A stretch of 64,000 nucleotides of DNA from Cyanophora paradoxa (GCA_004431415.1 QPMI01000631.1:19560-83559); one strand, 5' to 3'. Shown: positions 23,814 through 36,383, numbered from the stretch's first letter. Made by a program: numbers and translations. Notes: a model not told the origin generated them from the sequence alone.

Positions 23814-26800
23814 CGAAAGGCGAAGGGCGCGGGCGCGGCGGGGGGTACGCCACCCACGCACCAGAGAGGCGCTGCGGTGCAGGCGGGCGCGCGAGGGGAC
23901 GGACCCCGATCGGCCGGGGGCCGAGGGCGGCTCCTCCCCCGGGAAGGCCGGCGCGGCCGGTAACCCCCTCGCGGAGGCGCCGGTACCCCCCTCGAGCTCC
24001 CGGGCCTCTTTGGCGGCCTCGGCGTCCCGCACAGCGCCCGAGAAGCGAAGGGAGAGGCTGAGGGGGCGCCGGACGCTTAGAGAGGGGGGGGGGGAAGGGG
24101 GGGGGCGGAAAGGGAGGGATAGGGGTACGCGCACATGAAAGGAAAGGGGGCAAGGTACATCATGAGGATGATGACTGGCCCATGGGTTCGGGTCGGGCGA
24201 GCGACATTCAAAGTCACTCAACGTTAAGGGGGCGGGGCGGGGAGGGGGGTACCGAGCCAGAGGGCGGGGCTCATGGCGGCTGCGGAAGGGGCGAGTACCC
24301 TGTCAGCTACTGAAGCGAGCCGAGCCGTGTCGGGACTTCGCGGCCGGGGCTAGCTGCTGGGCCGGGGCGGGGCGGGCCGATGCTGATGTACCCAGGCGGG
24401 GGCGGGGCTCCGGGCTGCCCGCGAAGCCTAAGCCCGCGTGGCCTTTCTGGACCGATTTCGTGGGCTTAGACTAAGCTTAGGGGCGGGGCGGGCCGATGCT
24501 AGAGCTACAGATCTAGCCTAGATCGATATCTAGCTATAGATGCTAGATCTAGCGGGAGTGCGGCACCGATGCTGAGGGTTGTGAAGCCGGCGTAGCGCGT
24601 CGTGACCGCCATGAAGAAGGCGTTCAGCAGCTGCGCGGGGGGGTGGGGGGGGGGGGCGGTGTCAGCGCGGAGAGGATGGGGGCCAGGAGAGGGCCGGAGA
24701 GAGTCCAGCAAAGGAAGGGCGGCCTTAAGGGCTGGCGGCCTCGAGAGGGAGGCCGCTGTCAGCGCGGAGAGGATGCGAGCCAGGAGGAAGGGCGGCCTTA
24801 AGGGCGCCTTCTGGCCCGGGGCGGGCCGCGGCCAGCCTGAGAGCCAGCCAGCCGGGCCGGGAGCAGGGGAGGGGGGTGGGAGGGGGGGGGGGGGGGGGGG
24901 GGGGGCGCCTTGGCGCTGAGGGAGCCAAGCTCGTCGTACACGGGCTCATCCAAGTCCAGCGCCGCCGTCAGTACCCTGCGGGGCAGGCCGCGTAGGTGAG
25001 GAGGTGCACGTGAGGGGAGGGCGAGGGCGGCGGGATTGGGCGAGGGCGGCGGATCCGGAGATCAAGATCTAGAGCTCTTGCTATATATATACATTCTCTT
25101 GCAGATACCGCGGCATCGGATAGCGGTGGAGAGCACCGGGGGCGGGCATAGACCATATCTCGAGGCTTTTTTCCCATATTGAAGCCTGCACTAGCCAACA
25201 AGCCGTGTTCATAGACTTAGAGAGCCTTTGTTGTTCCTGTGCTCGCGCTCGCGATCATCGGAGCGCGCATGTGAAGAGCTCTTAGGGCGGGGGCACCCTA
25301 TCCTCGAGCTCTTGGGATTGTTTGTTTGTTCGAACTCTAAGCGGGGCGGGCGCGCATGTGAACGGCGAAGAGGGCGGCGAGAGAGCGTGGCGCGGGTCTA
25401 TAGCTAGTCGGCCAGATACAAGCCTGTGTTCCTATATGTATCGTTAGAACCTTGCGGACGGCGAGAGAAGTGCTTTAGGCCTAGGGCGGCGTGCGAACGG
25501 TGGGCGCGCATGTGGACGGTGAAGAGGGTGAAGACGGCCGCGAGCAGCGCCAGCGTCGGGCCCTTCCTGTCCCGGAGGCGGCGGCCGCGCCTCCGGTAAG
25601 ACGACGCGGGGCGGGAGGCGGGGCGGGGCGGGGCGGGGCGGGGCGGCCTATCTATGACTGGGCGGGGCCCAGCCTAGTAGGGAATCCCCTCTCCCTCCTC
25701 CCCTTCTAGAGGACCCGAGCGGGGCGGGCCCGGGGCGGGGCGGGGCGGGGCGGGGCGGGGGCGGCCTTTGCGCGCCGGAAGAGGTGCGTCGTGCAGCGGC
25801 GCGGGTGCCTGGAGGCGGCGGAGCGAAGCGATCAGTCAGTCAGTCCCCGTACCAGGACCTCTGATAAAAGCCAGGACCAGGACCGTAACGGCCCGCAACG
25901 GGCTCGCTCGCCTGCGTGCGGCGGCGGTAGCGTCAGTTACGTTAGAGATCTCCTAGAGCCTGCCAGCCAGCCGGGGCTCAAGGGTGGTCCCACGGGCCCA
26001 AGGGCCGCCGGCTTCGCCGTTCACCTGATGAGGTAGAGGAACGGTAGCTTTGCCGGGCCCGGCGCCACGCGGTGCGCCGCCCGCACCTGGCGGGGGCGTG
26101 GGGGGTACGCGTTCAGTGCGTGGCTAAAGGGGCGAAGAGGCTCAAGGGCGGACCAGCACGAAAAGGCCGACCGGCAGCCTGCGGCAGGGTCGGGAGGGGA
26201 GGGGGAGGGGGGAGGAGCCGGGGGGGGAGGGGGGGGTACGGCGCACAGCTGGCCGCCCAGGAGGCTAAGGAAGGCCGTGAACAGGAGAACGAAGCGGTCG
26301 TGCTGGGGTTTCGGGTACAGGACGTGAAGGAGAATCTTGGGGGGGGGGGGGGGTGGTGTTAGAAGAGCCGGGGTACGCCGCACCCGGAACTGGGCCATGC
26401 TGTCCGGCAGGGGGCTCAGCCCAGCTGCGTAGAAGGACGACGCGGCGTGGAAGAAGGAAAACCTGCGGAACTCGAATTTTCTCTTCCGGGGGGGGGGGGG
26501 GGGGGAATTGGGGGGGGGTACGGCGACGCGCCACCAGGGGTTCACGTTTGCCTCGCCGAGGGCACGGCGGGCGTTAGATTCGAGGTTGAAGTAGGGAACG
26601 AAAGCCAGCAGGGCGATTGACTGGGGGGTACGGCGCGTTGAGGGGTTACGCCGAGGACGAAGGCGGGGGCGGGGTTGAGGGGGGTACCAGCCAGGTGACG
26701 AAGTACCCCACGATGAGAGCCTGCAGCCTCCGGAGCGCGTGGTACTCCACCAGATCTGAGGAGGGGGTAACTTGTTTCGAGGAGGGGGTACGCGGGCATT

Positions 26801-27635
26801 GGTTGAATGGGGTACGGGCACACCGATAAAGAGGGGGTGGGAGGGATCGGGGAGGGGTTCGCTGATCGCGCTGGCGTGTGAGAGGGGATCGAATGATAAG
26901 AATCGGAAGGAGGGAGCCCGAACCGAGCGGCGACGGGGGAGCGGAGGTACGGAGCCGCGCGGCCCCGGCGCCTGTACAGGAACCGCTTCGCCGAAACGAT
27001 CGCCAGGACCTTCATCGATCGGACTGGCTCATGCGGAGCTTGGAATTTGAATTTGAAATTCGATTGTTTGGACGCACCGTTGTCACCTGGCTTCCGAGTG
27101 CGATGCAGACCCTGCGGGCGCCGACCGAACCAAGACTAGTCAGCGGCGGAAACAGCACGAGCGAAGCGCATGCGCACCAGCAGAGGACCTGCCCGTTGAC
27201 GGAGAGCTTGTTGAAGTCCAGGGGCGCAAGGCCCGTGCACGTCGCGCAGGAGACGCCGAGGAGCCCTGCGGAAGGAACCGACGAGGCGGATCGGGCGGCG
27301 GCGCGGAAGAATTCAGAGAATTTGATGCGCTCGGAGCCTCTGAGCGATGCTGCGCACACGCGGCGTCGAAGGTGAGCCCGTCGATCGCACAGAAGAGTGC
27401 GCCGACGGCGAGCGACCCGAACAGGAAGCTTGCGAAGTGCACCTGTGCGCGTATACAAGTACGTACGCGTCAGAGGGAACGCAATTGCAAGCGCAGAGGT
27501 GGGGGACCCGCTTAAAAGCTGGGAGCGCACCCGCCAGAAGTTGAGTCGGCTGGATACTGGACGCGGGAGGCTAGGCAGAGACGCGATTCTGTCGACGAGC
27601 GCATCGTACAGGGCCCGGAAGCGTCCGCAGAGCAT
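22142..27635 (-). CDS. Trk/Ktr/HKT-family cation (K+/Na+) transporter
   Basis: Reading the minus strand down from 27635, coding blocks give all four pore loops of this family, each with its filter glycine: GVSCATCTGLAPLDF (about 27262-27178), FHAASSFYAAGLSPLPDS (26462-26399), FMAVTTRYAGFTTL (24612-24560) and FEAVSAYG joined across an intron to NIGFSMG (23270 and 23140). The family's C-terminal signature LLMLLGRHR (about 22520) continues as GLPDSVDPAV (22290), and the stop is at 22142. Other membrane blocks include LQALIVGYFVTWL, GPVIILMMYLAPF and TRDIAWIWLG. The ATG at 27635 reads MLCGRF; an upstream in-frame ATG near 27700 is possible. Introns begin GTACC and appear as long G runs on the plus strand. 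The protein sits in a membrane and lets K+ and/or Na+ in; ion choice cannot be fixed from sequence. Confidence 0.85.
22849..23105. repeat. Duplicated exon-edge phrase in the transporter gene
   Basis: CCTGAAGGCGGCGGAGAG followed by a GAGGCGGGG occurs at about 22853 and again at 23073. On the minus strand both encode the LSAAFR end of the last pore-loop exon. The copy nearer the 3' end lacks the preceding NIGFSMG codons and is probably a partial exon duplication. Confidence 0.55.
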
Positions 27636-27696
27636 GGGGCGCCTGGCCGACTTGCGGCTCTCGCCCCCTACCCCCCCATTCGACCTGACCCCGACC
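27636..27696. promoter_or_regulatory. Short shared promoter between divergent genes
   Basis: Only about 61 bp separate the transporter start (27635, minus) and the malate dehydrogenase start (27697, plus). There is no TATA box. The space holds a C run and CGACC repeats. Co-regulation is an inference. Confidence 0.4.
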
Positions 27697-29786
27697 ATGC
27701 TCCGCTCTATCGCTTCCCGTTCGGTTGCCGTTCGCGGCAATGCCCGGCACATGTCGGGTGCGCGGCCTCGTGTTGCCCCATACCGCTTCCTCGCGCCGCT
27801 TCGCCCGCTGACATACGCGCGCGTCCCGATCGCAGTGGCGGCTTCAAAGAAGCCGATGAAGGTCGCAATCACGGTAAGCCGGCGTCCGCCGCCCCGCGAC
27901 GCCCCGTCGGGCCGATGCCCTCATCGCGCCCCGTCGGCCCGAGCAGGGCGCGGCCGGCAACATCGGCTACGCCATGGTTCCCCGCGTGGCGAGCGGCCAG
28001 CTGCTGGGCCTGGATCAGCCCGTGCACCTCTCGCTGGTCGAGGTGCCGCAGGGCCTCAAGCCGCTCGGCGGTGTCGAGATGGAGCTCGACGACTGGTGCC
28101 GCGGCCCCTTCCTCTTCCGGCAGCGTTCTCCGAGCGTCCTGATCGGCCTCCCTGCGCCCGCGCAGCGCGTTCCCTCTCCTTAAGAAAGTGACGTGCACCG
28201 CCGACCCGCTCGAGGGCTTCGCGGATGCCGACGTCGGTGCGCGTCCTTTCTTTTGTACCTTTCGACTCGCCGCACGTCCCGTAAGCTGCGCCCCGGCGAT
28301 CGCAGTCCTGCTGGTCGGCGCCAAGCCCCGCGGCCCGTGCGCTCGTGGCGGCGCCTGCATCCTCGCCGGCCCCTTTCTCACACCGTAGCCAGCGGCATGG
28401 AGCGCGCGGATCTGATGAAGGACAACGCGAAGATCTTCGTTGAGCAGGGCAAGGTGCGATCGAATTCGCCCCCGCCCGCTTGGAACCCGCGGCGGCCACG
28501 CCCGCCGAGCGCCGGCCGCGCCCGCCGCGCCGCTAACGCAGCGCTCTCGTCGGACAGGCCCTGAACCAGGTCGCTAAGAAGACCTGCAAGGTCGTCGTCG
28601 TCGGTGCGCCACGTGCCGATGGCGTCATGGCGCGCGGCGGCCGTTCTGACGGTCCTTTGGGCCCCGCGCCTCCGCCGCGCGCGCAGGCAACCCCGCCAAC
28701 ACGAACTGCCTTATCGCCGCGACCTACGCGCCCAACCTCGACCCGAGGGTGACACTTCTCCCTCCCCGCATTCCTTTCCCGCAACTTTTGATCCGCCCTA
28801 ACATTTGATCCGGCAGAACTTCTCCGCCATGACCCGCCTGGACCACAACCGCGGGCTCGGCCAGCTCGCGAAGAAGTGCAACGTCGGCGTCGACCAGATT
28901 TCGAAGTTCGCCATCTGGGGTACGCGATTCTCGCCGTACCGGGGCGGGCGGGGGGCGGGCGGGCGGGCAGGCCGGGAGTAGAATCCAGGCGACGCCGTCC
29001 AAGCTCTAGAGCAGAATGGCGAGCGTGCACAGAAGTGTTGACTCATGGCCCGCTCCGCCCACCCCCCCGCAGGCAACCACAGCCCGACGATGTACCCCGA
29101 CATCTCCCACTGCCTCATCGACGGCAAGCCCGCCAAGTCCCTCGTTGACGAGAAGTGGCTCAAGGAGGCACGTACCCCTTTTCTCGCCCCCTTCCCACCC
29201 CTTTTACACTGCCTGACGCCGTAACCCCTCCCCGCGCAGGTTTTCATGCCCTGCGTCCAGAAGCGCGGCGCGGCCATCATCGCTGCCCGCGGCGCCTCGA
29301 GGTGCGCCTGCCTGTACCCCTCCCCGGCCCGCAGGCCTCCGCTACCTCCTCGTGCTGACGTACCCCTCCTCTTCACTTGTACCCCCCGCAGCGCTGCGTC
29401 GGCGGCGTCGGCTGCGATCGACCACATGCGGGATTGGGTCCTGGGTACCAACGGCGCCTGGACTTCCATGGCCGTTTACTCGGAGGGCAAATACAGTGCG
29501 TCGCCTCGCTCTGGAAGGGACCGAGATTCGATCGCGCGCGGTCTGACTGGACCCCGGCCGACCAGACACCCCGAAGGGCGTGTACTACTCGTACCCCCTC
29601 ACGACCGCCAACGGCTCGTACAGCGTCGTCGAGGGCCTCTCCGTGGACGCCTTCTCGTGCGCCGAAAAACATTCGATCCGCTTCGTGAAGATTCGATCTC
29701 ACATTCGATCCAGGGCCGAGTGCATGGCCAAGACGGGCAAGGAGCTCCTCGAGGAGCGTGACCTGGTGAAGGACTTCCTCAAGTAA
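27697..29786 (+). CDS. Malate dehydrogenase (NAD-type), probably mitochondrial
   Basis: It interconverts malate and oxaloacetate with NAD(H). The N-terminus ([20 protein letters not shown]) is basic and hydroxylated with no acidic residues, like a mitochondrial presequence. Then come KVAIT joined across an intron to [18 protein letters not shown] (nucleotide loop), [17 protein letters not shown] (substrate Arg, split by introns), [29 protein letters not shown] (catalytic Asp and Arg), [11 protein letters not shown] (catalytic His) and a C-terminal helix ending VKDFLK, then TAA at 29784. All catalytic residues are present. Eight or more introns of 40-120 bp, with GTACCCC, GTGCG or GTGCGCC donors. 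It is head-to-head with the cation transporter. Confidence 0.93.
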
Positions 29787-30175
29787 GCGAGCGGACGGAG
29801 AAGCTTGACCTTCAGCTTCGCTCGCTTGGCTGGGCAGGCGAAGCCAGCGTGCACGGGTCCCCGGGCCGCGCTTGTACATAGGGAGCTTTTAGTTCGCCGC
29901 CCTCGGCACGTTCAGCTCCCGTTTTTGCTCAGCGAGGCCAGTTTTTAAGAGATGTCTCTCCTTTCAGCGGCCGCGGGCCGAGCTCGAGCGCGCCACGGGC
30001 ACGTGCGGATTTGGGGTCCTAGGCCTCAGGGCTTCAGAGCACGTGATTTCTCGGGCACGACGATGTGGCACAGACCGACAGACCGCTATTGGCCCGGCCG
30101 GAAGCGCCGGCGCCGGCGCGGCCGGCCCCTAGCTAGCCTACTAGAGCGTACCCAGAATTTTGATCCCCGTCGAAG
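29787..30175. other. Intergenic spacer
   Basis: 3' UTR of malate dehydrogenase and upstream region of the next gene. No gene or clear motif is seen. Confidence 0.5.
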
Positions 30176-33100
30176 ATGGCGGCCGGCGCGTTCGTGGCGC
30201 CGACGGCAGCGCCGGCGAGCTCCTCTGTTCAGCAGAATGCCGTGCTGGCGTCTCCGGCGGCGCGCAGCGCTCAGCCGGCCCGCGCACGCGCCTCGGCCAG
30301 GCGCGAGCCGGCCCCGCGGCAGCGGCGGCAGTTCCTGGGCGAAGAGCTGCAGTTCAGACGTCTCATTCTGAGTACACCGCGCGTCCTGTTCGCCCGGCGT
30401 GCAGACCCGGCGCGCCCCGCCTCCGTGCCGGTGCGCACGCGGGCCCTCCATCATGAGCTCGGGCCGCCCGCGAACTTCTCGCGCCGCCGAACGTGTGATG
30501 CTCTAAGCTACAGCTTCGCGGCTCACACGGCCCGCGATCCTCGCAGGCGGCCGCGTCCGCCTCGCTGACCGAAGAGTTCCTGTCGCGGGTTCCCGAGGGC
30601 GGCGCCCTTGAGCGCCTGCGCGCGGCGGACCGCGTGTGGACCTCCATTCGCGCCCGCGAACAGCCCGCGCCGCCCCGCGTCATCGGTGCGAGCCGACCGG
30701 ACCCGCCGGCGCCGTGCCCTGCTGAGTCCGAACGGCGGTGCAGAGGAGTCGAGTGAGCGCATCGGCCGCGAGATCGAATTCGACGTCGCCATCTGCGGCG
30801 GGACGCTCGGCGGTGCGGCGCCCCCGCACAGACCGACCTCCGCCTTCGCCCCTCACCGCGCGCCTCCGGCCCCGCCCCCTCCTCAGTCTTCCTCGGCGCG
30901 GCGCTGGCCTCCAAGGGGTACCGCGTTGCCATCATCGAGCGTGGGGAGCTCCGGGGACGGGTACAGGAGTGGAACATCAGCCGCCGGGAGATGGAGACGT
31001 TCACGGAGATGAACCTGCTTACCCAGGAGCAGGCGCGCCGCGTACCCCTCTCCCCGTTCGCTCGCTCGTACCCCACCTAACTGCGGCATCCCCGCAGCTC
31101 GACAAGGCGATCTGCACGGAGTACAACCCGGTACCCCTCCCCTCCCCTTCGTCCCCGTACCCCGGGACCCCGCAATGCGCCCCTGACGCGCGCCTCGCAG
31201 GGCCGCGTCGGGTTCAAGGGCGGCAAGGATCTCTGGCGAGCGCCGCGTACCCCCTGCCCCCGAAACCTCCGCGGGGCCCTGACACGTGTACCCCCCTTCA
31301 GGGTCCGTGACGTCCTAAACGTCGGGGTCGATCCCGTGTACCTGCTGGAGCAGCTGAAGGTTTGCGGTACCCGCACCCCTTCCCCTCCCTCTCCTCATAC
31401 CCCCCGCCCCTAGAACAAGTTCATCTCGAGCGGGGGTACCCTTCTCGAGCGTACCCCCTTCGAGGGAGCGATCGTGCACCCCGACGGGGTCGAGGTACCC
31501 TCCTACTCCTCTTCCCCCCGCCCCCTCTTCGCCGAATCGCGTACCCCTGCGCAGCTGAAGCTCGGGGAGCGGAGGATCACCGCCCGTCTGCTACTGGACG
31601 CCATGGGCAACCTCTCCCCCATCGCCAAGCAGGTACCCCCCCCTACCAAAAACGCCGTACCCCGGAACGAGCGAGCGAGCCGCGTGCAGGCACGGGGGGG
31701 AAGGAAGCCCGACTCGGTCTGCGCGGTCGTGGGCACCTGCGCCACCGTGCGCCCCCTACCCCCCCTTCTCCTCCCCCCTTCCTTCCTAACTTCTACCCCC
31801 CTTCCCCCCCCCCCCCCAGGGCTTCAAGGACGACGCGAACGAGACGGGGGACCTGATCTACAGCTTCACCGAGATGCAGGTGCCGTACCCCGGCCCGTCG
31901 GCGCTCGCTCGCTCCCCCTTCAGCGCTCGGATGTGGGGGGGGGGGGGGGGAGCGTGGCGGAGGGGGAGATTAAAAGGACGCCCTCCGCTTGCCGCCCCGC
32001 CTCCGCTAGTTCCAAGAGCCCGCCCCGCCCGCTCAGCGGCTAGCTCGCTCTCGAGCCGCCCCGCCTCCAGCTAAGCCTGGTCGGCGGGGGCCGGCCGCTC
32101 GGCCTTTGGCCGCCCCTTGAGTCACTGAATTCAGCTCCCGCCTGAAAGCCCAAAGCCTCTCCCGGCCCAAAGCTGAGGCGCTTCGCGCAGGGGGACCTGC
32201 AGTACTTCTGGGAGGCCTTCCCCGCCCGCGACGGCCGCACCACCTACATGTCCGCCCCGCCCCGCCCCGCCCCGCCCCGCCCCGCCCGGATCTAGCTCTT
32301 GATCTAGATCTAGAGCTAGATATCTAGATCCAGATCTCTATCTAGCTCTTGATATAAATCTAGAGCTAGCGCACCCCCTCCCACCCTCCCACCCACCCAC
32401 CCTCCCACCCACCCTCCTCCCACCGTCCCACCCTCCTGCCTCACCCTCTCCCGCCTCACCTCCCCCTCCCCTACCCTACCCCCCCCCCCCCCCCCCCCAG
32501 GTTCACGTACATGGACGCGGACCCGGCGCGCCCTTCGCTGGAGGCCATGTTCGAGGACTACCTCCGCCTTCTCCCCGAGTACCAGGTCGGCCCTCAGGAG
32601 GGACGCCTTGCGCTCAGAGCCTAGGGACCTGCGTCCTGGGGTCAGCGCCCTAGGGACCCTAGGGACGTGGGAGGGCCTGGGCCCGGGGAGGGACCAGGGT
32701 CGAGGGCCCTGAGAGGGAGGCAGGGAAGGAGGCAGGGTGGGCCTGGGCCCAGGGAGGGGGAAGGGACTAGGACCGGGGCGCTTGAGAACGAGTGCGGGCA
32801 TGGAGGAGCCTCAATCTCTTGGGCCCATGCGCGCGCGGGGGTACACAGCCGCGCGCCCCTCCGCCGACCGCCGCTCTCGCAGGGCGTGCCCCTCTCCGAG
32901 ATCTCCCCCCTCCGCGCCCTCTACGGCTTCTTCCCCTCCTACCGTGAGAGGTACCCCTCCTCCTCCTCGGCCGCCCCAGCACCCGCAACCCCCTCTCACG
33001 CCCCATCCAGCCCCCTGCAGACGACCTGGAACCGCGTGCAGCACGCGCGTACCCCTCCCCTCCCTCCCCTCTGGCCGCTTACGCCCCCTCCTCAGGTCGG

Positions 33101-34127
33101 GGACAGCAGCGGCAACCAGAGCCCCCTCAGCTTCGGCGGCTTCGGATCCATGGTACCCCCCTCACGTCGCTGACCCCCTTTTTCTCTTCTGAAAGCTGTA
33201 CCCCCCTGCAGGTCCGGCACCTCCGCCGCCTGACCGACGGCATCTCGGGGGCCCTTCAGGTAACAGCGTACTCCCCCGGGGTTGAGGGCCGTACCCCCGC
33301 AACGAAGCGAGCGAGCACGTACCCCCCCCCCGCAGAACGACCAGCTCTCCCGGGACGATCTGGCCCTCCTGCAGCCCTACCAGGTACCCCTCCCCTACCC
33401 GCCTCTCCCCCCCCTCTCCTTTCTGATCCGAAGCGCCAGCCGTCGGTGAGCGTCGCGTGGCTGTTCCAGAAGACGATGTCGGCGCGCGTCGGCCAGGTGC
33501 GCTAGCGCTCCCCGCCGGACCCCCTAAGCATGGGCCGCGCCTCCTTTCCTTGCCAAGGGCGCCGACCCCGCCGCGCCGCCGCGCCGCCGCGCAGGGCCGC
33601 TCGCTGTCTCCGAACCACATCAACGACGTCCTCAACGTCGTCTTCGCCGAGATGGAGGCCCGCCCCGCCCCGCCCCGCCCCCAAACTTGAACTTAGCTTA
33701 AGCTTAAAAACAGACTGATGAAATAAGCTTCTAAGCTCTAACTGCTGAACTAAGCTTAAACAATCTGCCGAGATGGAGGCCCGCCCCGCCCCGCCCCCAA
33801 ACTAAGGAAACCAACTAGACTGAACTAAGGACTCTCCGCGCCGACCGCCTGCGCGGGAGGCGGGAGGCAGGCCCCGCCCCGCCCCGCCCCGCCCCGTCTA
33901 AAGCTAAACAAAATTTAAATAAGCTGCTGAACTTGACTTCGTCTAGCTCAACGTCTAGCCAACTGGACTAAGCTTAAATCGGCGCCCGCCCCTGGAGACA
34001 GCTTACCCGCCCCCCCCCCCTTCGCCGCGCAGAAGCTGGGGGACCCGGTGCTGCGGCCCTTCCTGCAGGACGTCATCCAGTGGCCCGCCCTCACCCGCAC
34101 CATGGTACGCCCCTCGCCTCTAGATCT

Positions 34128-34170
<43 letters not shown>

Positions 34171-35175
34171 CCCCGGCCCCCGGCCCCTTCTGCTTCTGCT
34201 TCTGGGCCCGACTTCCTTCCTTCCGGGGAGAAAGCCCCGGCTTGTCCCAGCCCTCCTCCTCTTCTTCGCTCCCCTAGCCCCACCTCCCAGAGCTCTAGAT
34301 CTCCGATCCCGGCCCTCTTCTGGAGGCTTCAGCGTCCTCTGGGCCTCTCCCGCACCGACGTACTAGAGGCCTTCTAGGTGCCCCCGGGCGGCCCCTTCCG
34401 CCTCTTTCGCTTCTCTGGAACTCTCTAGCTTTTCGTGGGGAAGAATCCCTAGCTTCTCGCAGGCGTACCGGACGGCTGGGCGGCTGAGCTGGACCCCCTT
34501 CGGGGCCGGGCGCAGGTGGCGATGTCGCTCGCGGACCCCCTCCTCGTCGCCCGCGTCATGGCCCAGGCCCGTGCTCCCCTCCCCGCCTAGATCGACGTAC
34601 CCTTCCCTAAGGCCGAGAGCCCACCCCGCCTTCGACTCGATGAGAGCCGCCCTCTCGGCCTCAGGGCCCCCTCCCCTGCGCCCTTCCGATAGCGAGAGCC
34701 TTTGGTCCTGCGGGCCCAGCCGCCCCACCCGCCCCGCCCCGCCCCGCCCCGCCCCGGCCCGGCCCTTCGGCGAACCCTTGCGCGGCAGGTGGGCCCCGGT
34801 GCGCTGCTGGACTGGACCCAGCACTACCTCGCCCTCGGCCTCTACGGCGCCTCGCTTCCCCTCCTCGAGCGCTGTGCGCCCCTCCAGGCTTCCCGCGCCG
34901 CGCCCCTTGGCTGCCAAAGTTTCTAAGGGTTCTTAGCTTCTAAAGCTTCTTGGCGCGGTGCGCGCCGCTCTGCCCCTCCTCCAACGCCGCGCGCGCCCTC
35001 TGAGGCCTCTCCTTTCGGTTCTCCGAGTGCGAGCGCTGACTCCTCGGCAGCGGCGGTGCAGGCGACGGGGCCGCCGCAGGACCGCTGGCGGGCGCGGCAG
35101 CGCTTCGAGGGCGTGCGCTTCGGCTGCGCGGGGGACTACACCTACCACGCCCCCTCCGGACCCGGATCCCAGTGA
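30176..35175 (+). CDS. Plastid FAD-dependent oxidoreductase of the lycopene-cyclase-like group
   Basis: The first exon starts MAAGAFVAPTAAPASSS and is Ala/Ser/Arg-rich, as expected of a plastid transit peptide. The FAD-binding fold follows at about 30771-30960: EFDVAICGGTLG, then across an intron FLGAALASKGYRVAIIERGE. Downstream blocks read WNISRREMETFTEMNLL, GRVGFKGGKDLWVRDVLN, GVDPVYLLEQLK, LLLDAMGNLSPIAKQ, FEDYLRLLPEYQ, PLSFGGFGSMVRHL, SPNHINDVLNVVFAEME and FGCAGDYTYHAPSG, with TGA at 35173. The set and order match plant and algal proteins annotated as lycopene beta/epsilon-cyclase-like FAD oxidoreductases, whose substrate is not settled; I do not claim a true cyclase. Introns are extremely C-rich, including a run of nearly 40 C at about 34130-34168 and (CCCCG)n tracts at 32255, 33660, 33875 and 34735. 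Confidence 0.8.
32255..32375. repeat. Intronic (CCCCG)n and TCTAGATC-type simple repeats
   Basis: A pentanucleotide run GCCCCGCCCCGCCCC is followed by a patch of overlapping TCTAGATC, TCTAGCTC and GATATC palindromes. Similar pairs occur in other introns (24480-24550, 35175-35210), so this is a recurrent intronic composition and not a unique element. Confidence 0.6.
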
Positions 35176-35299
35176 TCTTGTCTAGGTCTAGATCTAGCTA
35201 GAGCTCCAGACTCTTTGCTTTTTCATGATATATCTTATCTTCAAGCACTACAAAACCGTTCGAAACTCTCGCTACGAAACCGGCGGGGGCCCGGCCCGT

Positions 35300-36383
35300 C
35301 TAGTGGCCAGCCGACTTGAACTTGTTGACCTGCGCGGGTTCGAATCCGAATTCGAAGGGTGAGGGCGTGGGCAAGGGAGAGGGGAAGAGAGGGGGGCGCA
35401 CGTTGAACTCGGTCTCCATGCGGAAGCCCTGCGCCGCGAGATCCTCCGCGTACCCCGCGCCCGCCGGGAGGACCTGTACCCCAGGACCCGGATCGTGACC
35501 CTGTACCCCCCCGAAGATCCTGGAGGGGTACAGGGGGCGCACGAGGACGGAGAAGGGCTCGAGGCGGAGCCAGAGCTTGTAGGGGGTAGAGATGAGGTCC
35601 TTGGGCTCGCAGAGGCAGTTCTTGTAGTTCCTGGTACCCGTCTAAGCCGAGCCGGCAGAGGCGCCCCCGGCCCACACGCGAACGAAGCGCGTGCGCACCA
35701 CGCCTTGGACATTGAAGTCTGCGCGTCGCGGATCGAATTCGGGTGAGTGTGGGGTGGAGCGGACGGGGGCCGCCGCAGGCGGGTCTAGCTACGCACCTCC
35801 TTGCCGCCGACCTTGTGTGTTACGGTGAGAATGAACTGCGGCGGAAAGCGTGAGCCCGCGCGGAGCCCCGCGCGAGGGTGCGGGCCGCCGGACCTCGTCC
35901 CAGCTCTGCGGGACGCAGCGTGAGCGGCGGCGGCCGGGAGCGGCGCGACGCGACGCGGTTCACGAGCGCACGGCTATGTGGAGATCCTCGTCGTCGGCGA
36001 TGCGGCCGCTCTTCCAAATCACCTTGGTCGGAAGCGGTTTCCTTGGCGTCGAAGAGGCGACCGTCGAGTTAGACCGCGCATCCGCGGCGGCGCCGGTTAC
36101 GCTCACCGGTCGAGGTAGTTCACGCTCTCTTCGAAGCCCGAAGTGACCACGCAGGCGATCTGGACGCGGCATATCTCGTCACCTATCACCCCAGCGGAGC
36201 GGGTTGCGCGGGCTGCATCAGCGCGAACCTTCGTGGCCGGGTCCACGAAGACGGCGATGGTGTGCCTGCGGCGAGAGAGACGGCGGTTAGGCGCTGTGAC
36301 GGCGCGACGCGGCGGCGGGTGTCGGACGGCAAGTCCTCGTGCTTCACGCACATGATCTGCTTCTTATCGGCGGGGCCCGTCAT
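35300..36383 (-). CDS. Uncharacterised small multi-exon protein
   Basis: I do not recognise this protein. Proposed coding blocks on the minus strand, in order: MTGPADKKQIMCVKHEDLP from the ATG at 36383; VFVDPATKVRADAARATRSA to VNYLD (about 36255-36110); VIWKSGRIADDEDL (about 36030); FILTVTHKVGGKEV (about 35834-35793); RFVRVWAGGASAGSA (about 35690); NYKNCLCEPKDLISTPYKLW to LYPSRIF (about 35632-35520); AGYAEDLAAQGFRMETEFN (about 35465-35408); and a last short exon VNKFKSAGH before TAG at 35300. The frames join across GTGCG or GTACC introns. No transmembrane segment or catalytic motif stands out. It is divergent from the next gene with about 190 bp between starts. Confidence 0.5.

Noticed and set aside
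27012-27872. Uninterrupted 286-codon minus-strand frame read as a separate protein
   Set aside because: It contains two true exons of the cation transporter (SCATCTGLAPLDF and the MLCGRF exon) joined through intron sequence, and runs antisense into malate dehydrogenase.
35178-35215. TCTAGATCTAGCTAGAGC palindromes as a terminator or regulatory hairpin
   Set aside because: The same composition recurs in many introns and spacers of the window, so position after a stop codon is not informative.
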